Source of the DNA: Faecalicatena_A orotica
GTDB taxonomy: Bacteria > Bacillota > Clostridia > Lachnospirales > Lachnospiraceae
DNA length: 64,000 nucleotides
Reading direction: 5' to 3' (one strand)
Assembly (NCBI RefSeq): GCF_040545875.1
Contig: NZ_JBEPMR010000015.1
In this document: positions 1 through 7,879 of the stretch, piece after piece
Layout of the letters: every line of letters starts with the position of its first letter
How positions within the stretch are numbered: the stretch's first letter is position 1
Translations under genes and position numbers: made by a program
The notes under the pieces: generated by a model
What the model was told of the DNA's origin: nothing
Seen by the model: only the letters and a program-made list of their open reading frames with translations
Database searches by the model: none

Positions 1-50
<50 letters not shown>

Positions 51-259
51 GTGTTTGCATCCGTTCAAGAATCGCTACTAGCTAATTCTATCCCTTTTAC
101 TGTTCTTACCACCAAGATAAATCTCAGTGATGGGTGCATCTTTATAAGATGCTGTTCTTAAAAATTTTCTCTATAAGAAATTTTCAAGGGTTTGTTGTCT
201 ATTGTTTAATTATCAAGGTACTTTTTGTCGTTTGCTGTCTCTCGCGAGTCAGCTTAGAT

Positions 260-289
260 ATAATATCATTTCTCATATACATTTGTCAA
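260..289 (-). promoter_or_regulatory. Probable rRNA operon promoter
   Basis: On the minus strand there is a perfect -35 TTGACA (284-289), an 18-bp spacer and a TATTAT -10 (260-265), lying about 210 bases before the 16S gene. The surrounding 51-437 stretch is AT-rich leader with no supportable coding gene. This is the usual arrangement for a stable-RNA promoter, but the start site is inferred. Confidence 0.6.
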
Positions 290-437
290 CAGTTTTTTTA
301 AATTTTTTCAACTTTTTTTCAAATGCTTTTTTTGACACTATATTTAGTGGACAAAGTGATGTTTTCTACTACATTTTCGGCAGGGCCTACATGCAAAAAC
401 TACTGGTTTTGCCCAGTAGTTCTGGAAAACATCAAAC

Positions 438-524
438 GGAGAAAGAGGGATTTGAACCCTCGCGCCGGTTTCCCGACCTACACCCTTAGCAGGGGCGCCT
501 CTTCAGCCTCTTGAGTATTTCTCC
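438..524 (-). tRNA. tRNA-Ser (anticodon GCU)
   Basis: The 87-base minus-strand sequence folds as a class II tRNA. The acceptor stem GGAGAAA pairs with TTTCTCC at the 3' end. The T arm contains GGTTCAAATCC, the anticodon loop reads CTGCTAA (anticodon GCT), and a long variable arm lies between anticodon and T stems, as expected for serine. No CCA is encoded directly after the acceptor stem. It sits about 390 bases upstream of the 16S gene in the same orientation. Confidence 0.95.
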
Positions 525-670
525 TGATTCTGAATAATACCTGCCTTTTCAGCAGGACATTATTAAATTCTACCTATTGAATAATTGCTTTCAATTAAGT
601 AAGCACCAACAGTGCAAAATTTATTATACTAAACTGATCTCTTAATGTCAACGCTAAAATTGCAACTTTT

Positions 671-1387
671 TCATTTTTTCTCATTTTTGTCAATTGTATC
701 CTGTATCTTATCATGGACAAGGGCTGCAATCTCAGGTGTTTTCATATCTTTATAGTCATCATAATATAGAGGTTTCAGGAAATGTACCTGTACGGTAACC
801 TTACTGATCGTATTCGTATCAAATGGTTTAAATGAGTCTATCAGTGCAACCGGCACGATTGGACACTTTGCTTTTGTGGCTGCCTTGAAACTTCCGCCTT
901 TAAATTCTCCAATTCGGTTTTCATTTTTAGAACGGGTGCCTTCAGCAAAGATCAGATAGTTTCTACCATTTTTCACTTCATTAGATACATCAATAATAAC
1001 CTGCATAGCCTGACGTACGTTTTCCCTGTCAATCATATATGCTTTCATGCATGCAAAAACCTGTTTTAAAAACTGGATATTCTTAATTTCTTTTTTTGCA
1101 ACGACAGAAAAAGGCCTTGGACAGGCTTCTAATATTGCAAGTACATCATATAAGCCCTGATGGTTTGGAAAAAACATATATCCATTTTCTTTCGGAATAT
1201 TTTCGATACCATGCGTTTCTATACGGACATTTCCGCCCTTATTGGCACGGAGTACAATAAACTTTAGGAGGTCATACTGCTCATCCTCAGTATATTTTTC
1301 CGTATGAGATGCATGATAACACAAGCGGCACCACATATAAGGCACCAGCAGTATATTTCGAAATACCATCAGTAGTATACGTTTCAT
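671..1387 (-). CDS. plsC: 1-acyl-sn-glycerol-3-phosphate acyltransferase (PlsC family)
   Basis: Transfers an acyl chain to lysophosphatidic acid to make phosphatidic acid in membrane phospholipid synthesis. The 238-residue protein has the acyltransferase block I (HX4D) as NHQGLYD at residues 75-81 and block III as FAEGTRS around residue 147. A hydrophobic N-terminal segment (about residues 3-20) suits membrane association. Length matches the family. It is a single gene; the 3' side (525-670) contains an imperfect hairpin at about 535-562 with CCTGC/GCAGG and flanking AATAAT/ATTATT arms, but no clear T-run. Confidence 0.9.
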   Translation of the reverse strand: MKRILLMVFRNILLVPYMWCRLCYHASHTEKYTEDEQYDLLKFIVLRANKGGNVRIETHGIENIPKENGYMFFPNHQGLYDVLAILEACPRPFSVVAKKEIKNIQFLKQVFACMKAYMIDRENVRQAMQVIIDVSNEVKNGRNYLIFAEGTRSKNENRIGEFKGGSFKAATKAKCPIVPVALIDSFKPFDTNTISKVTVQVHFLKPLYYDDYKDMKTPEIAALVHDKIQDTIDKNEKK

Positions 1388-1512
1388 TACATTTTCCTCT
1401 CAGATCCTATTCTTTCCAAAATAAATAATAAATAAACATTAATATAGAAATATTTTGCATTTCAGGTATGTCCATGCCGGCACAGCTCAAGCTGGTCCGG
1501 CATACACAAAAA

Positions 1513-2067
1513 TTACTGTTCCGTACAGTATTCTTTAATGGCGGTCTCGTACAGGTTGTTTCCTTCACTGTCGATTACGACAATTACAGGAAAGTTTTCT
1601 ACGGTAAGTTTTCGGATTGCCTCTGTCCCCAAATCATCATAGGCAATCACCTCCGAATTTACAATACATTTTGAAAGCAATGCTCCGGCTCCGCCGACTG
1701 CTGCAAAGTAGACACATCCATTTCTTATAATCGCATCGATCACTTCCGGGCTGCGCTTTCCTTTTCCTATCATAGCGCCAAGTCCGAGATCAAGCAGCTG
1801 CGGTGCATACTTGTCCATGCGGCTTGCTGTGGTCGGTCCGGCAGAACCAATCGGACGTCCCTCTCTGGCCGGGGATGGCCCCATATAATAAATCACCTGG
1901 TCCTTTATATCAATTGGCAGATCTCCGCCCTCGGCAAGAATATCATACATCCTCTTGTGCGCGGCATCACGTGCCGTATAGATTGTCCCTGTAATATACA
2001 CATAATCACCTGAATGAAGCGATTTTGAAGTCTCCTTCGTAATAGGTGCCGTAATATGTTTGTCCAT
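1513..2067 (-). CDS. Class I fumarate hydratase (or L-tartrate dehydratase), beta subunit
   Basis: This is the C-terminal (beta) half of the two-subunit iron-sulfur fumarase that interconverts fumarate and malate. The 184-residue protein contains GDYVYITGTIYTARDAAHKRM near the N-terminus and the YMGPSPAREGRPIGSAGPTT active-site region, both typical of FumA/B C-terminal domains. The start at 2067 is chosen because AGAAAGGAA precedes it; an in-frame ATG at 2142 would translate through the GGGTCTGACCC palindrome between the subunits. It follows the alpha subunit in one operon. Tartrate dehydratase beta subunits are very similar and cannot be excluded. Confidence 0.88.
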   Translation of the reverse strand: MDKHITAPITKETSKSLHSGDYVYITGTIYTARDAAHKRMYDILAEGGDLPIDIKDQVIYYMGPSPAREGRPIGSAGPTTASRMDKYAPQLLDLGLGAMIGKGKRSPEVIDAIIRNGCVYFAAVGGAGALLSKCIVNSEVIAYDDLGTEAIRKLTVENFPVIVVIDSEGNNLYETAIKEYCTEQ

Positions 2068-2119
2068 ATCAAAGATTCCTTTCTGGCTAAATTTTGAGAA
2101 TATTCTGAAAACGAGAGGC

Positions 2120-2139
2120 AAAAGGGTCTGACCCCTTTT
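2120..2139. repeat. Dispersed palindrome, GGGTCTGACCCC type (copy 1 of 3)
   Basis: This interrupted palindrome has arms AAAAGGGTC and GACCCCTTTT (one mismatch) and lies in the gap between the two fumarase subunit genes. Copies with the same core occur at 24972-24996 and 27360-27384. All three sit in short intergenic gaps inside minus-strand operons. Confidence 0.7.
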
Positions 2140-2153
2140 CACACGTTAATATG

Positions 2154-2999
2154 CTAAACTTCCCGGACGATGTGTCTGTTTACATGGCAGCATATGTTGA
2201 CTGCTACCGGCAGGCCGGCTATGTGGGTCGCGTAGGTATTGATGTTGACAGCGAGTGCTGTTGTTGTTCCGCCGAGGCCTCCCGGGCCGATTCCTAGGCT
2301 GTTGATACGGCTTAAGAGTTCTTCTTCCAACTCTTTTACATATTCTATGTCAGAATGTAAGCCTACTTCGCGTGTTAGTGCTTCTTTTGCCATGATTGCG
2401 CTTTTTTCAAATGTACCGCCGATTCCGACCCCTACTACCATTGGCGGACAGGCATTGGGGCCTGCGTCTTTGACTGCTGTGAGGACTGCGTTTTTGACGC
2501 CTTCGATTCCTTCGGCAGGTTTTAGCATGAAGATGCGGCTCATGTTCTCGCTGCCGAATCCTTTTGGCGCTATTTTTATCTTTACTTTGTCTCCTGCAAC
2601 GATTCTTGTATGTATGATGGCAGGAGTGTTATCCTTAGTGTTTTCTCTGATCAAAGGGTCTTTAACTACGGATTTTCTTAAATAGCCCTCTGTATAGCCC
2701 TGACGCACGCCTTCGTTAACCGCGTCTTCCAGCAGGCCGCCCTCAAGATGGACATCCTGTCCGATCTCCAGAAATACTACTGCCATTCCTGTGTCCTGGC
2801 AGATCGGAATCATTTCTTCTGCTGCAATCTTCAGATTCTCCTGAAGCTGCTCCAGTATCTGTTTCCCGAGCGGCGCTTTTTCTTCCTGTTCTGCTTTTTT
2901 CATGGCTGCGTCCATATCTGGTGACAGGTAATGGTTTGCTTCGATACACATTTCTTTTATGTTCTTTGTAATTTCTCCAACATTAATTGATCGTAACAT
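2154..2999 (-). CDS. Class I fumarate hydratase (or L-tartrate dehydratase), alpha subunit
   Basis: This is the N-terminal (alpha) half of the oxygen-sensitive [4Fe-4S] fumarase. The 281-residue protein carries the three cysteine positions expected to ligate the cluster: C67 in PICQDTG, C about 183 in NACPPMVVG, and C about 270 in NICCHVNRH. The glycine-rich GIGPGGLGGTTTALAV segment is also typical. It starts at an ATG after a GAGGAGCC site and shares an intergenic promoter region (3000-3146) with the divergent C_GCAxxG_C_C gene. It acts with the downstream beta subunit in the reductive or oxidative TCA branch, or in tartrate use. Confidence 0.9.
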   Translation of the reverse strand: MLRSINVGEITKNIKEMCIEANHYLSPDMDAAMKKAEQEEKAPLGKQILEQLQENLKIAAEEMIPICQDTGMAVVFLEIGQDVHLEGGLLEDAVNEGVRQGYTEGYLRKSVVKDPLIRENTKDNTPAIIHTRIVAGDKVKIKIAPKGFGSENMSRIFMLKPAEGIEGVKNAVLTAVKDAGPNACPPMVVGVGIGGTFEKSAIMAKEALTREVGLHSDIEYVKELEEELLSRINSLGIGPGGLGGTTTALAVNINTYATHIAGLPVAVNICCHVNRHIVREV

Positions 3000-3146
3000 G
3001 GCTCCTCCTGATGACCTTATATTTATAACTTTTCTTATTATAATATAGTTTTTAAAAAAAGAAAATAGTGGTATAGTAAAGTTGGCCTGAAAATACAGGT
3101 TTTTCTTGTAAGTAAAGTGATTATTTGATCAGGAGGTTCATTCATA

Positions 3147-3614
3147 ATGGGAAAAAATTATAATACTGAGATTAATATGGAAGAATTGCAAAAAGATGCT
3201 GTTGATATTTTCCATTCCGGCTTTGCCTGTTCAGAATCTATTGTATATGCAATCCGAAAACATTTTCAGCTGGAGCTTTCTGATGACGCGATCGCCATGA
3301 GTTCCGGCTTTCCCTGGGGACTTGGCGGCGGAGGATGTATCTGCGGTGCACTGGCGGGCGGAACGATGATGCTGGGATATTTCTTCGGACGTACAGAACC
3401 CGGCGACCCGAAGATTCATAAATGCTTCGAGGTCTGCCGGGAACTGCATGATGACTTTTGTAAACACTGCGGGGCCTCCTGCTGCCGGGCGCTGACACGG
3501 GGAATGGAGAAAAATTCTCCGGAAAGAAAGGCGCAGTGTACAGATTTTGTTTCTTTCACAGTAAAGAGGACCGCTGAAATTATTCTCGCGAACGCAGAAT
3601 CTATTAACAGATAG
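3147..3614 (+). CDS. C_GCAxxG_C_C family protein (probable redox protein)
   Basis: A 155-residue cysteine-rich protein with the family signature GCICGALAGGTMMLGY around residues 57-72, flanked by further conserved cysteines (FACSES near 29, KCFEVC near 92 and CKHCGASCC near 105). The family is common in anaerobes and is presumed to bind metal or act in redox reactions; no reaction is established. The start is supported by AGGAGG 9 bases upstream. Its end is only 3 bases from the convergent RDD gene and I see no terminator hairpin there. Confidence 0.85.
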   Translation: MGKNYNTEINMEELQKDAVDIFHSGFACSESIVYAIRKHFQLELSDDAIAMSSGFPWGLGGGGCICGALAGGTMMLGYFFGRTEPGDPKIHKCFEVCRELHDDFCKHCGASCCRALTRGMEKNSPERKAQCTDFVSFTVKRTAEIILANAESINR

Positions 3615-3617
3615 CAG

Positions 3618-4334
3618 CTACGGCTGATTGTTCCTGTCTTCCTGCGAAACAGAGAAAGGTGCATCCGGCGGTGTATTCTCATTGCATGCCGGAGGTACAT
3701 CCATCTGCGGAGGTACAGGCGGCGGTACAGGTCTTTGCGGCTGCACTGGCCTGTATTGCTGCACCGGCTGCCGGTAAACCGGGTATACCTTTACTTTCCT
3801 GCCATACACCACCCGCGTATCACACAGGAAATCATGAAGGCCCCTTTTTTCCTTATCGATCCCGATCATGATATATCCGATTCCAAGGATGATCCCGCTT
3901 AAAAACCTTCCGACCGTCTCCCTGTATACAACATTTAAAAATGACAGTTTCTTTGTCTCATCCGCGTGTATGACCCTGAGGTTCATTGCACGCTTTCCAA
4001 GTGTCGTTCCTGTGTAGTAGGTACATAAGATAAAATACAATACCTGGGCCGCATACAATACAATATCTTTCAGCGTATATTGAAAGAGGATACGGCCGCT
4101 GAAAAGTTCACCGTCAAACACAGACATTCCCATCCACATGACAAACCGTACGACGAGAAGTCCTGAAAATACAACGATGCTGTCTATTATATAGGCACCC
4201 AGACGAACCCAGAAACCTGCATATGTGTTCTCTGCCCTGCCTTGTTCCGGATGGGGTCTGCCTGTATTCCCCTGAAACGGCGGAGTACCTTCTCTCATGC
4301 CCTCGTTCGGGATATTACTGCAGTTGTTCTGCAT
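3618..4334 (-). CDS. RDD family membrane protein with proline-rich cytoplasmic tail
   Basis: A 238-residue protein. The hydrophilic N-terminus is followed by an RDD domain: GFWVRLGAYIIDSIV at about residue 42 with the arginine and two aspartate-type positions, and at least three transmembrane segments between about 45 and 170. The C-terminal 50 residues are proline- and glutamine-rich (QPVQQYRPVQPQRPVPPPVP). RDD proteins are membrane proteins often proposed to transport ions or compatible solutes; substrate unknown. The start overlaps the end of sppA by 20 bases, so the two are probably co-translated. Confidence 0.85.
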   Translation of the reverse strand: MQNNCSNIPNEGMREGTPPFQGNTGRPHPEQGRAENTYAGFWVRLGAYIIDSIVVFSGLLVVRFVMWMGMSVFDGELFSGRILFQYTLKDIVLYAAQVLYFILCTYYTGTTLGKRAMNLRVIHADETKKLSFLNVVYRETVGRFLSGIILGIGYIMIGIDKEKRGLHDFLCDTRVVYGRKVKVYPVYRQPVQQYRPVQPQRPVPPPVPPQMDVPPACNENTPPDAPFSVSQEDRNNQP

Positions 4335-5292
4335 AATACATCAGCCCTCCATTCGCCTTTTCTTCAGCAAGTTCCGTGAGTACCTGTGCCTCAGACTTAG
4401 GTGTAGCTTTTTTTACTTCGGAAAATAGTGAAGCCAATACGGAATCGGCCGACTTTGGTTCATAATAATAATATGTGTTTAATTCCTCACTCATTTCGGC
4501 TGTCATCTCTTCAAAAGAAGAAATCTCATCGATCAGGCCATTTTCCAAAGCCTGATTTGCAGTGTATGTCCGGCCGTCTGCGAGCTTCTTCACCTCTTCC
4601 ACTGTCATACCCCTGCCCTCAGCCACAATTTCGACAAACCGTTCGTAAGCTTCATTTACCTGACTCTGGTAGATTTCAACCTGTTCGTCCGTCATTTTAG
4701 AGGAATCCTTGTTGGTCCCACTTGTAATGCTGACATACCGGATTCCAAGCTTTTCGTACAGGCCGCTCATGTCATATCCAGACATAATGACACCTATCGA
4801 TCCGGTAACCGTGTTGCGGTTTGCATAAATCCTGTCCGAATTCATAGACACATAATAGCCGCCGGAAGCCGCATAATGTGACATGTAATCCCAGATCGGA
4901 CGGCCGGTGCTCTCTTTATACTCCGCCAGCTTCTCATACAGCTCATCTGACTCATAAATCGTACCGCCCGGGGAGTCAACGTAAAGAAGAATTCCTTTGT
5001 TGTAACCGTCTGCCATCAGGTAGTCAATATAATCCAGTGTTGTGATATGCTGATATCCTTCCGCCGCTTCAAAAAGCGAAGTCGATGTCTGCTGCTGGAT
5101 CGTACCCTCAACTCTGACGACAGCAATGTAGTCGCTTCTCGGTGCATCGAATCTAACACCCCCGGCCAGAAGCTTTTCCGCAGTCTCTGCTGCCCTGCGC
5201 TCTGCCGATACGTTTGTAAAAACACTGATTACCCCGGTCACAATAAATAGTATAACCGCGATAACCAGGCCACCTATCTGTTTTTTATTCAT
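4315..5292 (-). CDS. sppA: Signal peptide peptidase SppA (S49 family)
   Basis: A membrane-bound serine peptidase that degrades cleaved signal peptides. The 325-residue protein has one N-terminal transmembrane segment (about residues 6-26), the SPGGT oxyanion motif (about 107), the nucleophile region YAASGGYYVS (about 142) and the GSIGVI motif (about 166). A conserved lysine, probably in the NKDSSKM segment near 193, completes the Ser-Lys dyad. Length is that of the short, single-domain Gram-positive form. It is followed immediately by the RDD gene (20-base overlap). Confidence 0.92.
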   Translation of the reverse strand: MNKKQIGGLVIAVILFIVTGVISVFTNVSAERRAAETAEKLLAGGVRFDAPRSDYIAVVRVEGTIQQQTSTSLFEAAEGYQHITTLDYIDYLMADGYNKGILLYVDSPGGTIYESDELYEKLAEYKESTGRPIWDYMSHYAASGGYYVSMNSDRIYANRNTVTGSIGVIMSGYDMSGLYEKLGIRYVSITSGTNKDSSKMTDEQVEIYQSQVNEAYERFVEIVAEGRGMTVEEVKKLADGRTYTANQALENGLIDEISSFEEMTAEMSEELNTYYYYEPKSADSVLASLFSEVKKATPKSEAQVLTELAEEKANGGLMYYAEQLQ

Positions 5293-5401
5293 CCAAACTG
5301 CCTCCTGCCTGTGTGGTATAGTGCATTAATAACTGCCTTTAACATCATTATATAGGTAATGCACCCCTTAGGCAATGAGTTTTCTCTTTAATCTTTCAGG
5401 C

Positions 5402-6877
5402 TTATAATGGATGTTTCATATACTCTCTGGCCGCCTTCTTTGCCTCTGAAAGTGAATAATTCCATGATCTTAAGGTCATCTCCCTGTCCAGAATATTCTG
5501 GTAATAATCCGTGATGAGCTGCTTATAAGAAACATCTTCAATTCCCCCCTCAGGTACAGCCACCCTGCTGCCCATCTTAGCAATCAGCGGGGCCGCATCC
5601 AGAGAACCTGTGTAAATATGCTGGAGGAGGTCCTGCTGTGAAATCTGCTCCCATTTTGACAGATTATATTCTGCCGCTGCTTTATCGACTCTTACAAAAG
5701 AAAGCCCGATATAGCTTACCGCTACGACTGCCATGATATACTGGAACAGCCGGAACTGCTTCCTTAGGATACTCCTCATAACGCCAAACATGATCAGCAG
5801 AAGCACGCCGAGGAACCACAGGACGAGGATTCTAAGAAATGTAAGATGATAGGCTTTCACATAGAGCACCATCCTGTAAGCGGCAGAAAGAGTCATGATG
5901 CAGGTGCAGACTGAGATCGTCATCAGCAGGATTTTCAGAATCTTATTTTCAGGAAATATGCTTATGCAGATCAGAACGGTGACAAAGTTAATCAGGCTGA
6001 CCGCAAGGAGCTGCCAGAAGCCCGAATTTGCATACTGTGAATACGTGACCCCCGCCGGAAGCCCGCTGTCCAGTCTGAGAAACAGGAACAAAATCTGGAT
6101 CGCAGAATAGAAGACATAGATTGCTGCCAGTATTCCTGCAAAAGTGATTCCAGAAACAGCATTAACCTTTCCTTTTACAATATCTGTTCTTTCCCTGATT
6201 ACATACCCCGACATACCTGAAAGAAACGCATACATCAGGATAAAACCAAGAAAAAATGTTAGGATAATCCCCCATTCAGCGCCAAAATGAACCGGCCTGA
6301 AAAGTTTCATAACAATCGTCCCGAATACTCTGTCTGAATACACAAGAAGTGGGAGAACGACAAACAAAATTGCTGCCGCAACACTGGCTCCCGCCAAAAC
6401 AGGTTTTAAATAGGTACTTTTTTCCTTTTGTTTCCTTGCTCTTTTATATCTCATTCCATGAATAAATGGGTCACAGACCGAGATCATAGTCCTTCCTGTC
6501 AGAATCAGCAATGAGACTATATAATGCTGAAAACTCCAGCCGCTGTCCTCATTGAGCTGCTGCAGTACGGCAGTCAGAAGGAGAAGAAGAATCCCCATCC
6601 AGTTAAAAAAATGAAAGAAGATACTGGTCGTCAAAACTGTAGAAATTCCGAGCAGCATCATCCCCGCCGCATACAGCATAAATTCTTTTTTCACAGTAAT
6701 CCCCATACGTTTTAAGAACAGCACCGTAGTCACAATCGTGCCTGCTACAAAAAGAGGAAATGTAATCCCTGACAGGTTCTTATACAGACAGAATGTGAAA
6801 ACAATCCCGTAAATCCCGCACAGACAGCCTGTGAAAATGTAATTCTCTTCCAGTTTATTGATTGATAAAGTACCCAT
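5402..6877 (-). CDS. DUF4153/DUF4173-like polytopic membrane protein
   Basis: A protein of about 491 residues with roughly a dozen hydrophobic segments and a short hydrophilic C-terminal tail. The section RVDKAAAEYNLSKW near residue 415 is typical of DUF4153/DUF4173 proteins, whose function is unknown. The start at 6877 is preferred over an ATG at 6898 because GGGAAGGAG lies 7 bases before it. It follows the small HTH regulator by 35 bases in the same orientation and may be in its operon, which would make it a target or partner of that regulator. Confidence 0.75.
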   Translation of the reverse strand: MGTLSINKLEENYIFTGCLCGIYGIVFTFCLYKNLSGITFPLFVAGTIVTTVLFLKRMGITVKKEFMLYAAGMMLLGISTVLTTSIFFHFFNWMGILLLLLTAVLQQLNEDSGWSFQHYIVSLLILTGRTMISVCDPFIHGMRYKRARKQKEKSTYLKPVLAGASVAAAILFVVLPLLVYSDRVFGTIVMKLFRPVHFGAEWGIILTFFLGFILMYAFLSGMSGYVIRERTDIVKGKVNAVSGITFAGILAAIYVFYSAIQILFLFLRLDSGLPAGVTYSQYANSGFWQLLAVSLINFVTVLICISIFPENKILKILLMTISVCTCIMTLSAAYRMVLYVKAYHLTFLRILVLWFLGVLLLIMFGVMRSILRKQFRLFQYIMAVVAVSYIGLSFVRVDKAAAEYNLSKWEQISQQDLLQHIYTGSLDAAPLIAKMGSRVAVPEGGIEDVSYKQLITDYYQNILDREMTLRSWNYSLSEAKKAAREYMKHPL

Positions 6878-6912
6878 ATAACAACTCCTTCCCGGCATGC
6901 ATACCGCCCTGC

Positions 6913-7125
6913 CTACTCTTCGTCTTCCACATACTCCAGAATATCACCAGGCTGGCAGTCCAGTGCCCTGCAGATCGCATCCAGCGTCGTAAAGCGGACC
7001 GCTTTTGCCTTATTGTTTTTCAAAATCGAAAGATTCGCCATTGTAATATCTATTTCTGACGCAAGCTGGGTAACGCTCATCTTTCTCTTTGCCATCATTA
7101 CATCCAGATTTACTATAATCGCCAT
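6913..7125 (-). CDS. Small XRE/YozG-type helix-turn-helix regulator
   Basis: A 70-residue DNA-binding protein consisting of a single Cro/CI-type HTH: KMSVTQLASEIDITMANLSILKNNKAKAV spans helices 2-3 and LDAICRALDCQPGDILEY is the typical C-terminal helix. The gene begins 10 bases after DUF2975; this DUF2975-HTH pair recurs in Firmicutes. It probably regulates its own operon; candidate operators are the phased repeats at 7711-7747. Confidence 0.9.
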   Translation of the reverse strand: MAIIVNLDVMMAKRKMSVTQLASEIDITMANLSILKNNKAKAVRFTTLDAICRALDCQPGDILEYVEDEE

Positions 7126-7135
7126 ACCGCGCCTC

Positions 7136-7597
7136 CTAAATTGTCAAGTCATTTTCTTCTTTAAAGCGGACCGCCTCCTGAAAAACACAGGACAGCACAT
7201 GGCTGAATATCCCCGCAATAAAAAAGGTCAGAATAATAACAAAAGTGGCCAGCGTAGGCAGAAAGAAAATTTTTAGAATAAATAATACTGAAATCACCAG
7301 ACTCACCTTTCCCATCAGCTGTAAACTGCTGACATTTTCAGTTACGAAACAATTCTGGTCCCGAACCGTCTTCATCATCCTGCGCAGCTGGTATACGATC
7401 GTGAGACCGCATATTCCAGATGCTCCAACTACAAACAGCATCGGCCAGAACTGTTTTGTGATGTCACTGTCATAATAATCTCCTGCCAGCTTTAACAAAA
7501 ACGGGAGTCCGATCAGGACAACGATCCCTGCGTAAAACATAAGATTTAAAAACATACTCGTAAACTTTATTAACTTTTCATGACTCATATACTTCAT
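7136..7597 (-). CDS. DUF2975 membrane protein
   Basis: A 153-residue protein with four predicted transmembrane segments (about residues 15-37, 48-68, 95-115 and 118-138) separated by a basic loop, YQLRRMMKTVRDQNCF, which is a family hallmark. The function of the family is unknown. Its constant neighbour is a small XRE regulator, here 10 bases downstream, so the membrane protein may modulate or be controlled by that regulator. Confidence 0.85.
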   Translation of the reverse strand: MKYMSHEKLIKFTSMFLNLMFYAGIVVLIGLPFLLKLAGDYYDSDITKQFWPMLFVVGASGICGLTIVYQLRRMMKTVRDQNCFVTENVSSLQLMGKVSLVISVLFILKIFFLPTLATFVIILTFFIAGIFSHVLSCVFQEAVRFKEENDLTI

Positions 7598-7620
7598 ATC
7601 CTTTCCTGAATATAAATCAC

Positions 7621-7652
7621 TTGTAACTGTTCAGGACCATGAACAGTTACAA
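7621..7652. repeat. Perfect 12-bp inverted repeat upstream of DUF2975
   Basis: Arms TTGTAACTGTTC and GAACAGTTACAA are exact complements separated by 8 bases. The element lies 24-55 bases upstream of the DUF2975 start codon, where it could be an operator, a leader hairpin or a dispersed repeat. A half-copy (GTGTAACTGTTCA) occurs in the gyrB-gyrA gap near 53704-53716. Confidence 0.7.
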
Positions 7653-7710
7653 TCACTTTATAATTTTACTGCTTCCTTTTTCTGGATTATATCACTTGCA
7701 GTCATGAATT

Positions 7711-7747
7711 TCAATATATTTTTATTGTTTATCAATATATTTTTATT
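7711..7747. promoter_or_regulatory. Two 16-bp direct repeats, 21 bp apart (candidate operator)
   Basis: TCAATATATTTTTATT occurs exactly twice, at 7711-7726 and 7732-7747, giving a 21-bp period (two helical turns). A TATTG/CAATA dyad lies across the junction. The site is about 115-150 bases upstream of the DUF2975-HTH operon, a plausible place for autoregulation. The AT-richness means chance similarity must be considered. Confidence 0.45.
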
Positions 7748-7813
7748 ATTTTAGAATAAATACAGATTATGTATGGGACGGGGGATAGGCTGACATGCAG
7801 TAAAAATTCACAG

Positions 7814-7850
7814 CAAAAAACCTGCTGGAACTTGTAATGTCCCAACAGGC
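7814..7850 (-). terminator. Intrinsic terminator after the LRR protein gene
   Basis: On the minus strand CCTGTTGGGAC pairs with GTTCCAGCAGG across a 7-base loop and is followed by TTTTTT. It lies 30 bases beyond the LRR gene's stop codon. Confidence 0.85.
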
Positions 7851-7879
7851 CTTTTAGCTAATAACTACTGCATCCGTTA

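Noticed and set aside
1476..1502. Hairpin ATGCCGG/CCGGCAT after the fumarase beta gene
   Set aside because: A clear stem but without a T-run on either strand, so I do not call it a terminator.
3086..3105. CCTG/CAGG hairpin followed by TTTTT ahead of the C_GCAxxG_C_C gene
   Set aside because: A four-base stem is too short to support an attenuator.
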